From NCBI RefSeq assembly GCF_040218225.1, contig NZ_JAVJQO010000004.1:605327-669326 (forward strand): 64,000 nucleotides of DNA, in the 5' to 3' direction. Below the pieces are notes generated by a model that saw only the letters and a program-made list of their open reading frames with translations, did no database searches and was not told the origin of the DNA. Positions within the stretch are counted from its first letter, which is position 1; each line of letters opens with the position of its first letter. A program made the translations under genes and the position numbers. This stretch comes from Gracilimonas sp. GTDB lineage: Bacteria > Bacteroidota > Rhodothermia > Balneolales > Balneolaceae. This document shows positions 25,738 to 34,882 of the stretch, piece by piece.

Positions 25738-28126
25738 GGTAAGTCTGTACAAGAAGTGATGTAAGATATGTTGCCAGAAGTGTTACTGCTATTCCTGTAA
25801 CAGCAAGAATTCCCACTGACTCCATCCCCGGATGATCGATAAACAGCAGTCCGATAAATCCCAAAATCGTGGTAATTGAACAGGCGGCTAATACTGGGAA
25901 TCTTTCTGTAAAGAAATACCCAAAAAATTCTAACCTGTTGTTAATCAATGAGTCAACCAGGTGAATTCCATTGTCGGCTCCTACACCAATAATGATTGGG
26001 AAGACAATGACATTGTAGAGGTTAATGTCGAACTGGAAAACCGACCTGATGGTTAACAGAATGCCAATACTTAATAATAGCGGAGCTGCGGCAAGTGTCG
26101 CATTTAACAGGGAGCGGTAGTACACTAATAGTATCCCAAAGATAGTAAAGAGGGGTACTACAAAAAGAAATGTTGATTCCTGAATCAGCAGTTCAAGAAT
26201 ACTGGAAGCAATGATGGAAGTACTAGCCGCATAAAATGTTTTGCCAGAATCTAAACTAACTGAGCCAGAGCTTTTTCTAAACTGAATGGATGTCTGCCCG
26301 TTAGACAAGCTCATTGCCGGATAAATAATCACCAAAGGTGCCATACTCCCGTCCTTATAGAAAAAGCGATTTTTAATGTATTTCGGCAAGCCTTCAATAG
26401 TAGGGGGAATTGTGTTCAGGGCAATTTCAATAACCTCTCTTTCTTCTGCGTCCAGGTTTACCAGGAACTCTTCATTTTCGTCCAGCAATTGTTTGATGGA
26501 ATCCACCTTTTGATTCTTAACATTGAACTCCAAATCATCGGCCGGGTAGCGGGTGGAAAATGACTCTACCCGTTCAATGTCCTTATACTGAGTTCCAATG
26601 CCTTCACTTATCTCAAAAAACAGCGCTTTTGATTGCTCAATGTTTTCGGTGATAAAGTATGATGGTTCGTGGTAGTCGCCACCTTTTTGAGTCTGTGAGC
26701 TGAAGGAATCATATAGTGTGGAACTTGATTGTGGCTCCAGGTCAGAAAAGTTAAAGTTAAAGCTAAGAGATTGTGTGCCTAAATAACCTCCAACAAAAGT
26801 TACCACTAAAAATAATGGAAGCGCGATTGAACGAACCGGCTTACCGAGTCTGAAGAACTGTGCATCAAATAAGTTCAGAGAGCTATTCCCGGCATTGGTG
26901 TTTTTTGTAACAGACGGCGAAAAAAGCAGAAACAGGTACGTAGAAAAGAGGTTCACCAAAATATTGATGAAGAAAATAATCCCGAATTGGATAAAGCCTT
27001 CAAATTCAGCAAAAATAAGACTCATTATTGCGAGACCGGTTGTCAGGCAGCTTAAGAGAATGGGGCGGGTAGAGAAGAGGTAGGATGATAATAATCTGCG
27101 AATCGAGGTGAGATTCGGTGGATGCTGCTTATTAGCTGAATACAGGTGGAGAATGTAGTCCAGGTTAATACCGAACAAAATGCTGAAAATAATACCGGTG
27201 AATACATTGATCTCATTAAATAAAAATGATGAAAGACCAATGGAAGTGATAAACCCGGAAAACAGCACGAAGAACATCAACGCCAAATCTATTACGATGT
27301 ATCTTGCTTTATATGCCGACTTTCGGTTTATGAATATCATATAGGCTACAAGGAAACCAATGAGGCTTAACACACCTATCACAAGTGCTTTGGTTATCGA
27401 GGCTTGTACGTCATTAATTTTGTTGTAGTGATCGATGTAGGAACCTCCCCAATATAGCTCCAACCCAGCATACTCTTCCTCAATGCTGTTTTTCTCTTGT
27501 TGTAAAAGCAGGTAGGTCTGTTCAACTTGTGTATAGTCGCTTTTTGAGAAATCAGGCAGGAATAGCATGCTGATTACGGTACTATCTTCATTGATATTAT
27601 ACCGGCGGGTATTGGCGATATTTTCAAGAAGCACAGAAGGAACATTCCCTAATTCTAAATCCGGAGTTTCATCCACTACCTCATCATCATCAAAATTAAC
27701 GTATAGTGGATTAGCTTCCAGTTTCTTTTGGGTGACGAAGTCTTTTATCTCTTTATAAAGCAGATCAAGTTCACTTTCCGTCATTAAATACAATGCAGAT
27801 TTCCGGATGTCATATAAATCATTTTCTAATTCTGCACCTCTGAAAACCCGATTGCCGTTGTTTGTAAGCTCCAAAAATGTATCTCGAATAGAATGGGCAG
27901 CGTCAATTACCGGCTTATTGTCAACTGAGCGAATGATGAGTGAAAACCCACCTTCGGTAGAATTTAGTTGCTCAAGTTTTTTATAGGTGTTCAGGTGGTT
28001 GTTGTCATCGGGCAGAAGGGCTATCAGTTCGCCATTAAACTCCAGATTCATTGCCCGGTTTAGCAAGTAAGCAAATGAAATGAGGTAACCGACAACCAGA
28101 ACGATCAGTATTTTACGAATCTTCAT
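25724..28126 (-). CDS. MMPL/RND-family lipid transporter
   Basis: An 800-residue protein with the two-half RND layout. TM1 is at the N-terminus, then a large periplasmic loop (about 35-225), TM2-6 (about 230-400), TM7 (about 420-440), a second loop (about 445-610) and TM8-12 to the end. Acidic and Gly residues in the TM4-like segment (FGINLDYILHLYSAN) and in the matching second-half segment (GVGADNGIHLVDSLI) mark the proton path. It resembles the hopanoid/lipid exporters of the MMPL family. It directly follows phnW with no gap, so export of a phosphonate-bearing lipid is a fair inference. Confidence 0.85.
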   Translation of the reverse strand: MKIRKILIVLVVGYLISFAYLLNRAMNLEFNGELIALLPDDNNHLNTYKKLEQLNSTEGGFSLIIRSVDNKPVIDAAHSIRDTFLELTNNGNRVFRGAELENDLYDIRKSALYLMTESELDLLYKEIKDFVTQKKLEANPLYVNFDDDEVVDETPDLELGNVPSVLLENIANTRRYNINEDSTVISMLFLPDFSKSDYTQVEQTYLLLQQEKNSIEEEYAGLELYWGGSYIDHYNKINDVQASITKALVIGVLSLIGFLVAYMIFINRKSAYKARYIVIDLALMFFVLFSGFITSIGLSSFLFNEINVFTGIIFSILFGINLDYILHLYSANKQHPPNLTSIRRLLSSYLFSTRPILLSCLTTGLAIMSLIFAEFEGFIQFGIIFFINILVNLFSTYLFLLFSPSVTKNTNAGNSSLNLFDAQFFRLGKPVRSIALPLFLVVTFVGGYLGTQSLSFNFNFSDLEPQSSSTLYDSFSSQTQKGGDYHEPSYFITENIEQSKALFFEISEGIGTQYKDIERVESFSTRYPADDLEFNVKNQKVDSIKQLLDENEEFLVNLDAEEREVIEIALNTIPPTIEGLPKYIKNRFFYKDGSMAPLVIIYPAMSLSNGQTSIQFRKSSGSVSLDSGKTFYAASTSIIASSILELLIQESTFLFVVPLFTIFGILLVYYRSLLNATLAAAPLLLSIGILLTIRSVFQFDINLYNVIVFPIIIGVGADNGIHLVDSLINNRLEFFGYFFTERFPVLAACSITTILGFIGLLFIDHPGMESVGILAVTGIAVTLLATYLTSLLVQTYLIKK

Positions 28127-29221
28127 TTACGAATCAGCTTTAAGATAGGATCGAATCTCAGAAATCACGTATTTCAGGTCTTCTTCATACAAATCACCAA
28201 TTACTGCCATACGAAATGTATCTGTTTCTGGTATTACACCGGGATAAACGGTGATGTTTTTTGTGTACAAAAAGTCATGGAAATGATCAAAGTCTTTAGG
28301 AAGAATGCCGGTTCTTTTTACTGCGATCAGAATTTTTGACTGTTGTTCATCCGGCAAATAAAACTCAAATCCGAGTTCTTTTAACCCGTCATATAAAACC
28401 TGCCAGTTTTGTTGATAGCGTATCCAGCGCTTTCCCGGTGTTTCTTTTAAGGTTTCTTCAATGGCTTGCTTAAATGCATAGCACACCTGAACCGGTGGAG
28501 TAAAGCGCAGTTGATTGTTCTCCTTCAGATATTTCCACTGCTTATATAAATTAAAATAAAAACTACCGGAGCTTTTTTCGAGAGATTGTATCTGATCTTT
28601 TTTGAAAATAACGAACGAAAGTCCCGCAACCCCATGAATGCACTTATTTGATGAGGCTGCCAAATAGCCGATCTCTAATTTACTTAGATCGATAGGATAG
28701 GCTCCGTATGAACTCATAGCATCCACGATCAGCGTGATATCCAGTTCATCGCAAAGTGAAGAGATTTCTTCCAGCGGATTCATCATACCCGTTGAGGTTT
28801 CATGATGAATAACTGCTAAATGCGTAAAATTTCCTTCCTGTAGTTTTTCTTTAATAGCTTCTAAATCTGGGTAATCACCAAACTCATGAATGGTTTCGTG
28901 GGGAAGCTGATAGGACTCACAAATTTGTTTCATCCTGATCCCATAAGCTCCGTTTGTGACAATCAGTACTTTTTTTGAAGTATCAAGGGCTGATGTCAAT
29001 ATAGCTTCAACAGCCCCGGTGCCACTGGCGGCAAATAAACAGGCTTCGTAATCATCCTGGCCATTACCGATTTCTAACAGGCCACTCACAATCTCATTCA
29101 TGATCTGCCCGAATTCTTCTTCGCGGGGGCAGATGTCATTTACCACCAATGCGTCTTTAATGGTTTGCGAAGTTGTGCCGGGACCGGGGTTTAGTAAAAT
29201 TTTTCGTTCAAGTTCCTGCAT
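28127..29221 (-). CDS. phnW: 2-aminoethylphosphonate-pyruvate transaminase
   Basis: A 364-residue fold-type I PLP enzyme. It opens with ILLNPGPGTTS. The PLP Asp lies in LIVDAMSSYG (D167) and the Schiff-base Lys in AASSNKCIHG (K193). AASGTGAVEAIL binds the cofactor phosphate. The family interconverts phosphonoacetaldehyde plus alanine with AEP plus pyruvate. With PEP mutase and phosphonopyruvate decarboxylase upstream it should run in the AEP-forming direction. It starts 3 bases after the decarboxylase gene. Confidence 0.92.
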   Translation of the reverse strand: MQELERKILLNPGPGTTSQTIKDALVVNDICPREEEFGQIMNEIVSGLLEIGNGQDDYEACLFAASGTGAVEAILTSALDTSKKVLIVTNGAYGIRMKQICESYQLPHETIHEFGDYPDLEAIKEKLQEGNFTHLAVIHHETSTGMMNPLEEISSLCDELDITLIVDAMSSYGAYPIDLSKLEIGYLAASSNKCIHGVAGLSFVIFKKDQIQSLEKSSGSFYFNLYKQWKYLKENNQLRFTPPVQVCYAFKQAIEETLKETPGKRWIRYQQNWQVLYDGLKELGFEFYLPDEQQSKILIAVKRTGILPKDFDHFHDFLYTKNITVYPGVIPETDTFRMAVIGDLYEEDLKYVISEIRSYLKADS

Positions 29222-29224
29222 TGG

Positions 29225-30349
29225 TCATTCCTCTAAAAGAAATTGCATGAAATTACTTTTGTTTTCAGTTGGGGAAAGGGTGGGGCGTCCTAAGTCTGAC
29301 CGGGCTCCGGTTTGTGTCATTATCTCTAGTAAGACCGGTCCTTTCGAGTTCAGAAAATCATCAAAGATTTTGTCCAGTGAGTTCAGGTCATCAACCCTGA
29401 ATGTTTTTTTATATCCGCATCCTTCGGCAATCTTTCCAAAATCAACGGTAAACCCAGCTGTGGGCTGTCCTCCAACCGACTCATGGGCTCCATTGTTAAT
29501 CAAAATGTGGTGAAAATTAGCAGGTTGTTGCTCACCAATAATAGCCAGAGCACCCATGTGCATGATCATTGCTCCATCGCCATCAATACAAAAAACCGAC
29601 TGTTCCTTTTTCTGTAAAGCAATTCCGAGGGCTATTTGAGAAGCATGGCCCATACTGCCCACCGTAAGGAAGTCACGATGATGACCTTGTCCATGTTTTT
29701 CTCTGAGTTCGAAGAGTTCTCTAGATGTCTTTCCGGTTGTGGATACTACGATATCATCCTCACCGAATTTCAGTATAAGCTTCTCAAGCGCTTCTTCTCG
29801 CTTCAATGAATAAGATTTCTCCTTTGAATCGCCCTGAAAAGTATATCCCTCGAAAGTGTTTGGGGGAACCAGAAGCACATATGGGGAAGATTTCCTCTTC
29901 ATGGTATCAAAGGCTAAAGCGAGCTGTTTTTCCACTTGTTGTTCATCACTGCTCAGAATAGTATATGGCAGCCCCAGCGCTTTCAGTTGTTCTTCCTGGG
30001 TTTTCCCAGGTTTGATGTGTTGCGGTTCGTCATCGGTTCCGGGTTGCCCTCTCCATCCAACAATAATCAGGACAGGAATAGAATAAACTTCTTCGTCAGT
30101 GAGAGAAGTAAGTGGATTTACAATGTTACCAAAGCCTGAATTTTGTAAATAGATCAGTGGTATTTTCCCGCTTGCCAGATGATATCCAGCAGCAATAGCT
30201 AAAGCACCGCCTTCGTTAGCAGCGATCAGGTCATTTCCCCTGTCAAAAGCATAAGAGCCGAAGTGCTTAAGCAGCGAATCGGGCACGCCTAGCATAAAGT
30301 CGACTCCATGTTTCTCCAGCTGGTTATATAAAAAAGCGGGTTTAAGCAT
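29225..30349 (-). CDS. aepY: Phosphonopyruvate decarboxylase
   Basis: A 374-residue thiamine-diphosphate enzyme. The N-terminal pyrimidine domain has the catalytic Glu in ANEG (E46). The C-terminal pyrophosphate domain carries GDGAMIMHMGALAIIGEQ and ILINNGAHESVGGQ, the GDG-NN cofactor motif. It converts phosphonopyruvate to phosphonoacetaldehyde, the irreversible step that pulls PEP mutase forward. Single-chain length is typical of Ppd/Fom2. It is in one tight operon with pepM (5-base gap) and phnW. Confidence 0.93.
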   Translation of the reverse strand: MLKPAFLYNQLEKHGVDFMLGVPDSLLKHFGSYAFDRGNDLIAANEGGALAIAAGYHLASGKIPLIYLQNSGFGNIVNPLTSLTDEEVYSIPVLIIVGWRGQPGTDDEPQHIKPGKTQEEQLKALGLPYTILSSDEQQVEKQLALAFDTMKRKSSPYVLLVPPNTFEGYTFQGDSKEKSYSLKREEALEKLILKFGEDDIVVSTTGKTSRELFELREKHGQGHHRDFLTVGSMGHASQIALGIALQKKEQSVFCIDGDGAMIMHMGALAIIGEQQPANFHHILINNGAHESVGGQPTAGFTVDFGKIAEGCGYKKTFRVDDLNSLDKIFDDFLNSKGPVLLEIMTQTGARSDLGRPTLSPTENKSNFMQFLLEE

Positions 30350-30354
30350 AGCTA

Positions 30355-31647
30355 TTAGTTTGGAAGTATTTCCAGAATATCTTTAATAGACATACAATAT
30401 TCGTCAGCTTCAAGTGAGCGCTTATTGGTGAGAATTGATTCTGCTGTTCTTTTCATAGCAGGAAAGGCGCTGCGCAACAAGTGGTTCGCATAAATCACTA
30501 CATTGAAGCCAGCCTCAATGAGTTCATCTTCGGTAAACTGATTGTACGATGAAGGCACCGAAATAGCCGGAACCTTATAATCAAACTTTTGATACTCTTT
30601 CATGAACTCTAAAATCTCTTCGCCATCTTTTTTCCGGCTGTGAATCATGATGCCGTCGGTGCCGGCCTCAATATAAGCCTTCGCTCGTTTCAGCGCTTCA
30701 TCCATCCCGGCATTTGCTATCAAGCTTTCAATACGTGAAATGATCATAAAGTCTGATGTTACCTGGGCTTTCTTGGCTTGAGAGATCTTTTCACAAAAAA
30801 CATCCACATCTTCGAGTTGCTGTTTCACATCTGTTCCGAACAAAGAGTTTCTCTTCAAGCCGGCTTTATCCTCAATGATCACCGCAGAGACGCCCAAACG
30901 CTCCATGTTTTTAACCAAGAGCTCAAAGTGTTCAACGGGCCCCCCGGTGTCGCCGTCCAAAATGATAGGTTTGGTGGTTACATCAAGAATATCGTTGATG
31001 GTTTGAATTCTGGATGTGCGGTCTACGTACTCAGTATCTGGTTTACCTTTGGCGGTAGAATCGGTCAGGCTACTCACCCAAATGGCATCAAATTCCCGTA
31101 GTTCACCAGCCTCTTCTACTTTAGTTTCCTCAACAATCAGGCTTGAAATTCCGTTATGGGCTTCCATGACTCTGACAATGGGTTTTGCTGAGATCAGGCG
31201 ACGCAGCATTTTCCGGCGGACGTCAGGAGTGGTTCCAATTTCCCGTAATGCTTCCCGCAATCCTGATGATGAAATCCCTTCGGTATAATCAGGCTCAATA
31301 AGCTTTCCTCCCCACTCATCCAATAGGTTAATCACTTTTTGCCGAACATGTTTTTGTGGCCCTACTCTCCAATCGGTGCCATGCACAACATAGTCGGGCT
31401 TGAGTTTTCTCAGGTTGTCTTCGTAATCCAATGTTTTTTGGAGGATAACCTTGCTGACTCCTTTAATGTTTTCCAAAATACGTTTTCGTTCTTCATACTC
31501 CAGAAAAGGAATGCGGCTGAATTTGGTGACAGCTTCATCAGATAATAAACCAACGGTTACTTCTCCCAACTCTCTTGCCTTTTCAATAATATTTATGTGA
31601 CCATGATGAATGAGATCTGTTCCCATCCCTACGTAAACTTGTTTCAT
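30355..31647 (-). CDS. aepX: Phosphoenolpyruvate mutase fused to a cytidylyltransferase-like domain
   Basis: A 430-residue two-domain protein. Residues 1-140 form a nucleotidyltransferase domain with H14-x-GH (HHGH), YVVHGTDW and the closing ISSSGLR motif, as in glycerol-3-phosphate cytidylyltransferase. Residues about 150-430 are PEP mutase, with DGDTGG (231-236) and EDKAGLKRNS (259-268), the signature that separates mutase from isocitrate lyase relatives. The mutase rearranges PEP to phosphonopyruvate, the entry to C-P bond synthesis. The fused domain may activate the final phosphonate with CTP. It is the first gene of the operon. Confidence 0.94.
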   Translation of the reverse strand: MKQVYVGMGTDLIHHGHINIIEKARELGEVTVGLLSDEAVTKFSRIPFLEYEERKRILENIKGVSKVILQKTLDYEDNLRKLKPDYVVHGTDWRVGPQKHVRQKVINLLDEWGGKLIEPDYTEGISSSGLREALREIGTTPDVRRKMLRRLISAKPIVRVMEAHNGISSLIVEETKVEEAGELREFDAIWVSSLTDSTAKGKPDTEYVDRTSRIQTINDILDVTTKPIILDGDTGGPVEHFELLVKNMERLGVSAVIIEDKAGLKRNSLFGTDVKQQLEDVDVFCEKISQAKKAQVTSDFMIISRIESLIANAGMDEALKRAKAYIEAGTDGIMIHSRKKDGEEILEFMKEYQKFDYKVPAISVPSSYNQFTEDELIEAGFNVVIYANHLLRSAFPAMKRTAESILTNKRSLEADEYCMSIKDILEILPN

Positions 31648-31838
31648 CTAAAAGTGGATTGATTTTATTAAAGAGAGTCAAAATAAGGCAAGAATGAGTC
31701 AAATCGCAGTCTCTTTTAGAATTATATTGATTTTATTTTGCCCCTGATTCCAGTCCCGGCTTTTAAAAGATTCGGGAATTATTCTAATTCTGTTATTTTC
31801 TATGGACTCGTTTTTAACTGAATTCAAAACAAGGAGAC
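31648..31838. promoter_or_regulatory. Divergent intergenic region between aepX and a membrane-protein gene
   Basis: About 190 bases separate the head-to-head genes, the largest promoter-capable gap in the phosphonate island. It is AT-rich with several TTG-rich patches but no element I can name. AAGGAG at 31829-31834 is the ribosome-binding site for the rightward gene. Confidence 0.4.
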
Positions 31839-32585
31839 ATGCAGTCAGCGTCAGGACAACCATCCATTGAAGTGTTTGATATTACCATCATGGAGCCGAT
31901 GGTAACCTTTACCGATCTTTGGATCACTTCAGTTTGTGTGTATGCTTTTATCAAGCTGACGAAGCTGAATAAACAAGGGAAGGTTCATCAATATATTCGA
32001 TGGTACTTTTTGATTATGGCCATTGCTACTTTCCTTGGTGGAATTTTGGGACATGCTTTTCAATATGCGGTGGGTTTATCGTGGAAGCTTCCGGGCTGGC
32101 TGATTAGTATGCTGGCTGTGATGGCTATTGAACGGGCTTCCATTATGCACGCACAACCGGTAATCAATGATAAATTTGGCAAATTCCTGGAAGTGGCAAA
32201 TGTGGTTGAGTTGCTAACCTTCGCTGTGATTACCTTCACAACGCTGAACTTCTTTTTCATCCAGGTGCATTCAGCATATGGGTTGGGGCTGGTGGTACTT
32301 CCGCTACATTTCCTGGTGTACTGGCGCACCCGCAATGCCGGCAGCCGTATTTTCTTTCTGACGGTGATTTTTGCCACACTCGCCGCTTTCTTCTATACCA
32401 GTGAAATTGGCATTCATAAATGGTTCAACCATTTAGATGTAGCTCATACCGTGATGGCTATAAGCATGTATTTCTTTTACCGCGGAGCACTGAGACTGGA
32501 GATCTTGAAACCAGAAGATATTATGGAAGATAAAGGGACTTTTTGGGGAACGGTGAAGGATGGTTTCAGGGGTGTGTCAGCTTAA
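31839..32585 (+). CDS. Seven-helix membrane protein, possibly CREST-like
   Basis: A 248-residue integral membrane protein with about seven hydrophobic segments. Conserved-looking polar residues include GHAFQYAVG in TM2-3 and FNHLDVAHTVMA in the last helices. This His/Asp pattern recalls the metal-dependent CREST superfamily (ceramidases, PAQR, hemolysin III). I cannot place it in a named family with confidence. A good ribosome-binding site precedes the ATG. Its divergence from the phosphonate operon may be chance. Confidence 0.55.
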   Translation: MQSASGQPSIEVFDITIMEPMVTFTDLWITSVCVYAFIKLTKLNKQGKVHQYIRWYFLIMAIATFLGGILGHAFQYAVGLSWKLPGWLISMLAVMAIERASIMHAQPVINDKFGKFLEVANVVELLTFAVITFTTLNFFFIQVHSAYGLGLVVLPLHFLVYWRTRNAGSRIFFLTVIFATLAAFFYTSEIGIHKWFNHLDVAHTVMAISMYFFYRGALRLEILKPEDIMEDKGTFWGTVKDGFRGVSA

Positions 32586-32673
32586 GTAAAAATTTATATC
32601 TGAAATCCTAAATAGTGGTTTATAAGCGATAATTCTGTTTAATTGAGAAATCATTCAACTTTATGCCCAGATT

Positions 32674-34062
32674 ATGAAAAAAATACTGACTCTTTTCTCA
32701 ATACTATTCTTCTCTGCGGTGCTTCTCATGGGATGGTCGTCTTTTGGCGATGAATCAGTTCACTATAGTGACAATCTTAATACTCAAACTATTGCGTTTT
32801 CGAATGTGACTGTATTGCCGATGACGGAAGAGGGTAAGATTCTTGAAAACCAAACTGTACTTGTAAATGGTGGACGAATCACCAGAATAAGTCCGGCGGA
32901 AGAAGGTGATACAAAGGAAGGCACATATAATACGGTTATCGACGGTACCGGAAAGTACCTGATGCCCGGCCTGGCTGAAATGCATGGACACGTTCCTCCA
33001 ACCAATCCCGGCCCCAATGCACCATCCTACTTTAATGATGAGTACGTAGAGCACACACTTTTTCTGTATGTGTCTGCTGGAATAACAACCGTTCGGGGGA
33101 TGTTGGGCTATCCAAACCAGCTGGAATTGAAAGACAAAGTAGCTCATCGAGAATTGATCGGGCCGAATTTATATCTGGCGGGCCCGAGCTTTAATGGAAA
33201 TACAGTCTCATCTCCGGCACAAGCCCGGGAACGTGTAAGACAGCAGAAAGAAGAAGGCTGGGACTTACTGAAAGTTCATCCCGGTTTGACTCGCCCCGAA
33301 TACGATGCCATGGCGGAAACAGCGAATGAAATTGGCATTCATTTTGGTGGCCATGTACCTCAGGATGTAGGAATAATCCATGCCATAGAGATGGGGCAAT
33401 TAACGATGGATCATATTGATGGATATGTAGCTTATCTGAACCAATTTGAAGGAAGTGAAAAGAAAACCAAAATGGCGGAAATCATCCAGATGACAAAAGA
33501 TGCTGGTGTTTGGATTGTGCCTACACAAGCACTCTGGGAAACCATCATTGGCGCGGCTGATTATGAAGCTATGAAGCAGTACGATGAGTTGAAATATATT
33601 CCGGATGCTGTAAAACAGAATTACTTCAACTTTGCAGAAAATCCTCAAACAGGTTATGCGATGGGTGACCCTCAGGCTCAGGCTGAACTGCGCCGGAAGC
33701 TGCTGGAAGAAATGAATAAAGCCGGAGTTAAGATCCTGATGGGTACAGATGCTCCACAGCTTTTCAGCGTGCCTGGTTTTTCAATTCATCGCGAACTACC
33801 GCTGATGAAAGAAGCCAATATGACCAACTATGAGATCATCCGGAGCGGCACCAAAAATGTAGGTGAATACTTTGCTGATTGGGATGACTTTGGAACGATA
33901 GCAGAAGGTCAGCGTGCGGACCTGATTCTGGTCAATCAAAACCCGCTGGAAGATTTGTCGGCAATTCGAAACCATTCCGGTGTAATGGTACAGGGAACAT
34001 GGTATTCACGCGAAATGATCGACAAAAAGCTGGCTGAAATTGAGACCTATTATGCCCAGTAG
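32674..34062 (+). CDS. Exported metal-dependent amidohydrolase
   Basis: A 462-residue protein with an N-terminal hydrophobic export signal (about 3-22). The amidohydrolase barrel has the first metal pair H104-G-H106 (GLAEMHGHVPP), a candidate bridging Lys in LLKVHPGL, later His in FGGHVPQD and MDHIDGY, and the final Asp in MGTDAPQ. It resembles the imidazolonepropionase/prolidase-like group of secreted amidohydrolases in Bacteroidota, which act on small cyclic amides or dipeptides. The substrate is not predictable. It converges with the AsmA-like gene. Confidence 0.85.
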   Translation: MKKILTLFSILFFSAVLLMGWSSFGDESVHYSDNLNTQTIAFSNVTVLPMTEEGKILENQTVLVNGGRITRISPAEEGDTKEGTYNTVIDGTGKYLMPGLAEMHGHVPPTNPGPNAPSYFNDEYVEHTLFLYVSAGITTVRGMLGYPNQLELKDKVAHRELIGPNLYLAGPSFNGNTVSSPAQARERVRQQKEEGWDLLKVHPGLTRPEYDAMAETANEIGIHFGGHVPQDVGIIHAIEMGQLTMDHIDGYVAYLNQFEGSEKKTKMAEIIQMTKDAGVWIVPTQALWETIIGAADYEAMKQYDELKYIPDAVKQNYFNFAENPQTGYAMGDPQAQAELRRKLLEEMNKAGVKILMGTDAPQLFSVPGFSIHRELPLMKEANMTNYEIIRSGTKNVGEYFADWDDFGTIAEGQRADLILVNQNPLEDLSAIRNHSGVMVQGTWYSREMIDKKLAEIETYYAQ

Positions 34063-34067
34063 ATAGG

Positions 34068-34739
34068 TTAGTTGTTTAATAAATCATCGACTTTATTTTC
34101 CAGCTGATCAACTACACCGCCTTTGATGGCTTCGGTAATTGCTCGTTCAATTAATGGCTTGATTACTTGTTGTACACTTTGCTGAACGGTATTACTTCCA
34201 TCTTTGCCTATTCCGTTTAGTTCAAAAGACTCGATGGCAGCGGTAGCCGTTCTTTCTCTATCTATGTCAGTACTCACAGTAACCTGTCCATTTTCAATGA
34301 GCAAATGCTCAATGATCAGCCTTGTTTCTGAAGAGCTTTTAGATGATAGGCTCATATTGTCATTAAGTGTTTTCAGGTTTGCTCCAAATCCCTGCTGCTC
34401 AAAATAAAGCTGAGGTGATTTTACCGTAATGTCCCTGACTATAATTTCATCAGAAAGAAGACTTCCCAAATCAATTCTGATGGAGGCTTCCTGAATACTG
34501 ATGGCATTTTTATCACTAAACTTATCTGGATTTGCGACTGTAAAACCCTCTATACTTCCTGAACCATTAAAAGGTGAAATATTCACATTATTTACTTTCA
34601 CTTGTGTCTGTAATAATCTGGATCCATTTTCTTCAATTCCCGATTTTATAATTCCATCCAGGGAAAGAGTTAAAACCAGAAATCCGGCGACAATAACAGC
34701 CAGAATTCCGCCAAAGATTTTAAAACCTTTATTTTTCAT
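34068..34739 (-). CDS. AsmA/DUF748-like membrane-anchored periplasmic protein
   Basis: A 223-residue protein with one N-terminal membrane helix (about 7-28). The rest is beta-rich: VKVNNVNISPFNGSGSIEGFTVANP and IRIDLGSLLSDEIIVRDITVKSPQLYFEQ. These nested strands are the hallmark of AsmA-like proteins that line lipid-transfer grooves between the membranes. At this length it is a single short module, not a full bridge. Residue patterns, not a signature motif, support the call. Confidence 0.6.
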   Translation of the reverse strand: MKNKGFKIFGGILAVIVAGFLVLTLSLDGIIKSGIEENGSRLLQTQVKVNNVNISPFNGSGSIEGFTVANPDKFSDKNAISIQEASIRIDLGSLLSDEIIVRDITVKSPQLYFEQQGFGANLKTLNDNMSLSSKSSSETRLIIEHLLIENGQVTVSTDIDRERTATAAIESFELNGIGKDGSNTVQQSVQQVIKPLIERAITEAIKGGVVDQLENKVDDLLNN

Positions 34740-34882
34740 TCTTTTTGTTTAATTCATATTCGGTTAATTAAAGGGGTTAAATGCTTTCTTGTTCCATTTT
34801 CTACTTTTTACGATAGAAGCCTTTTCTCCCAGCTCTTTTTTTATAAATTAAACCAATTAACACTAACTACGAAACCACTACT

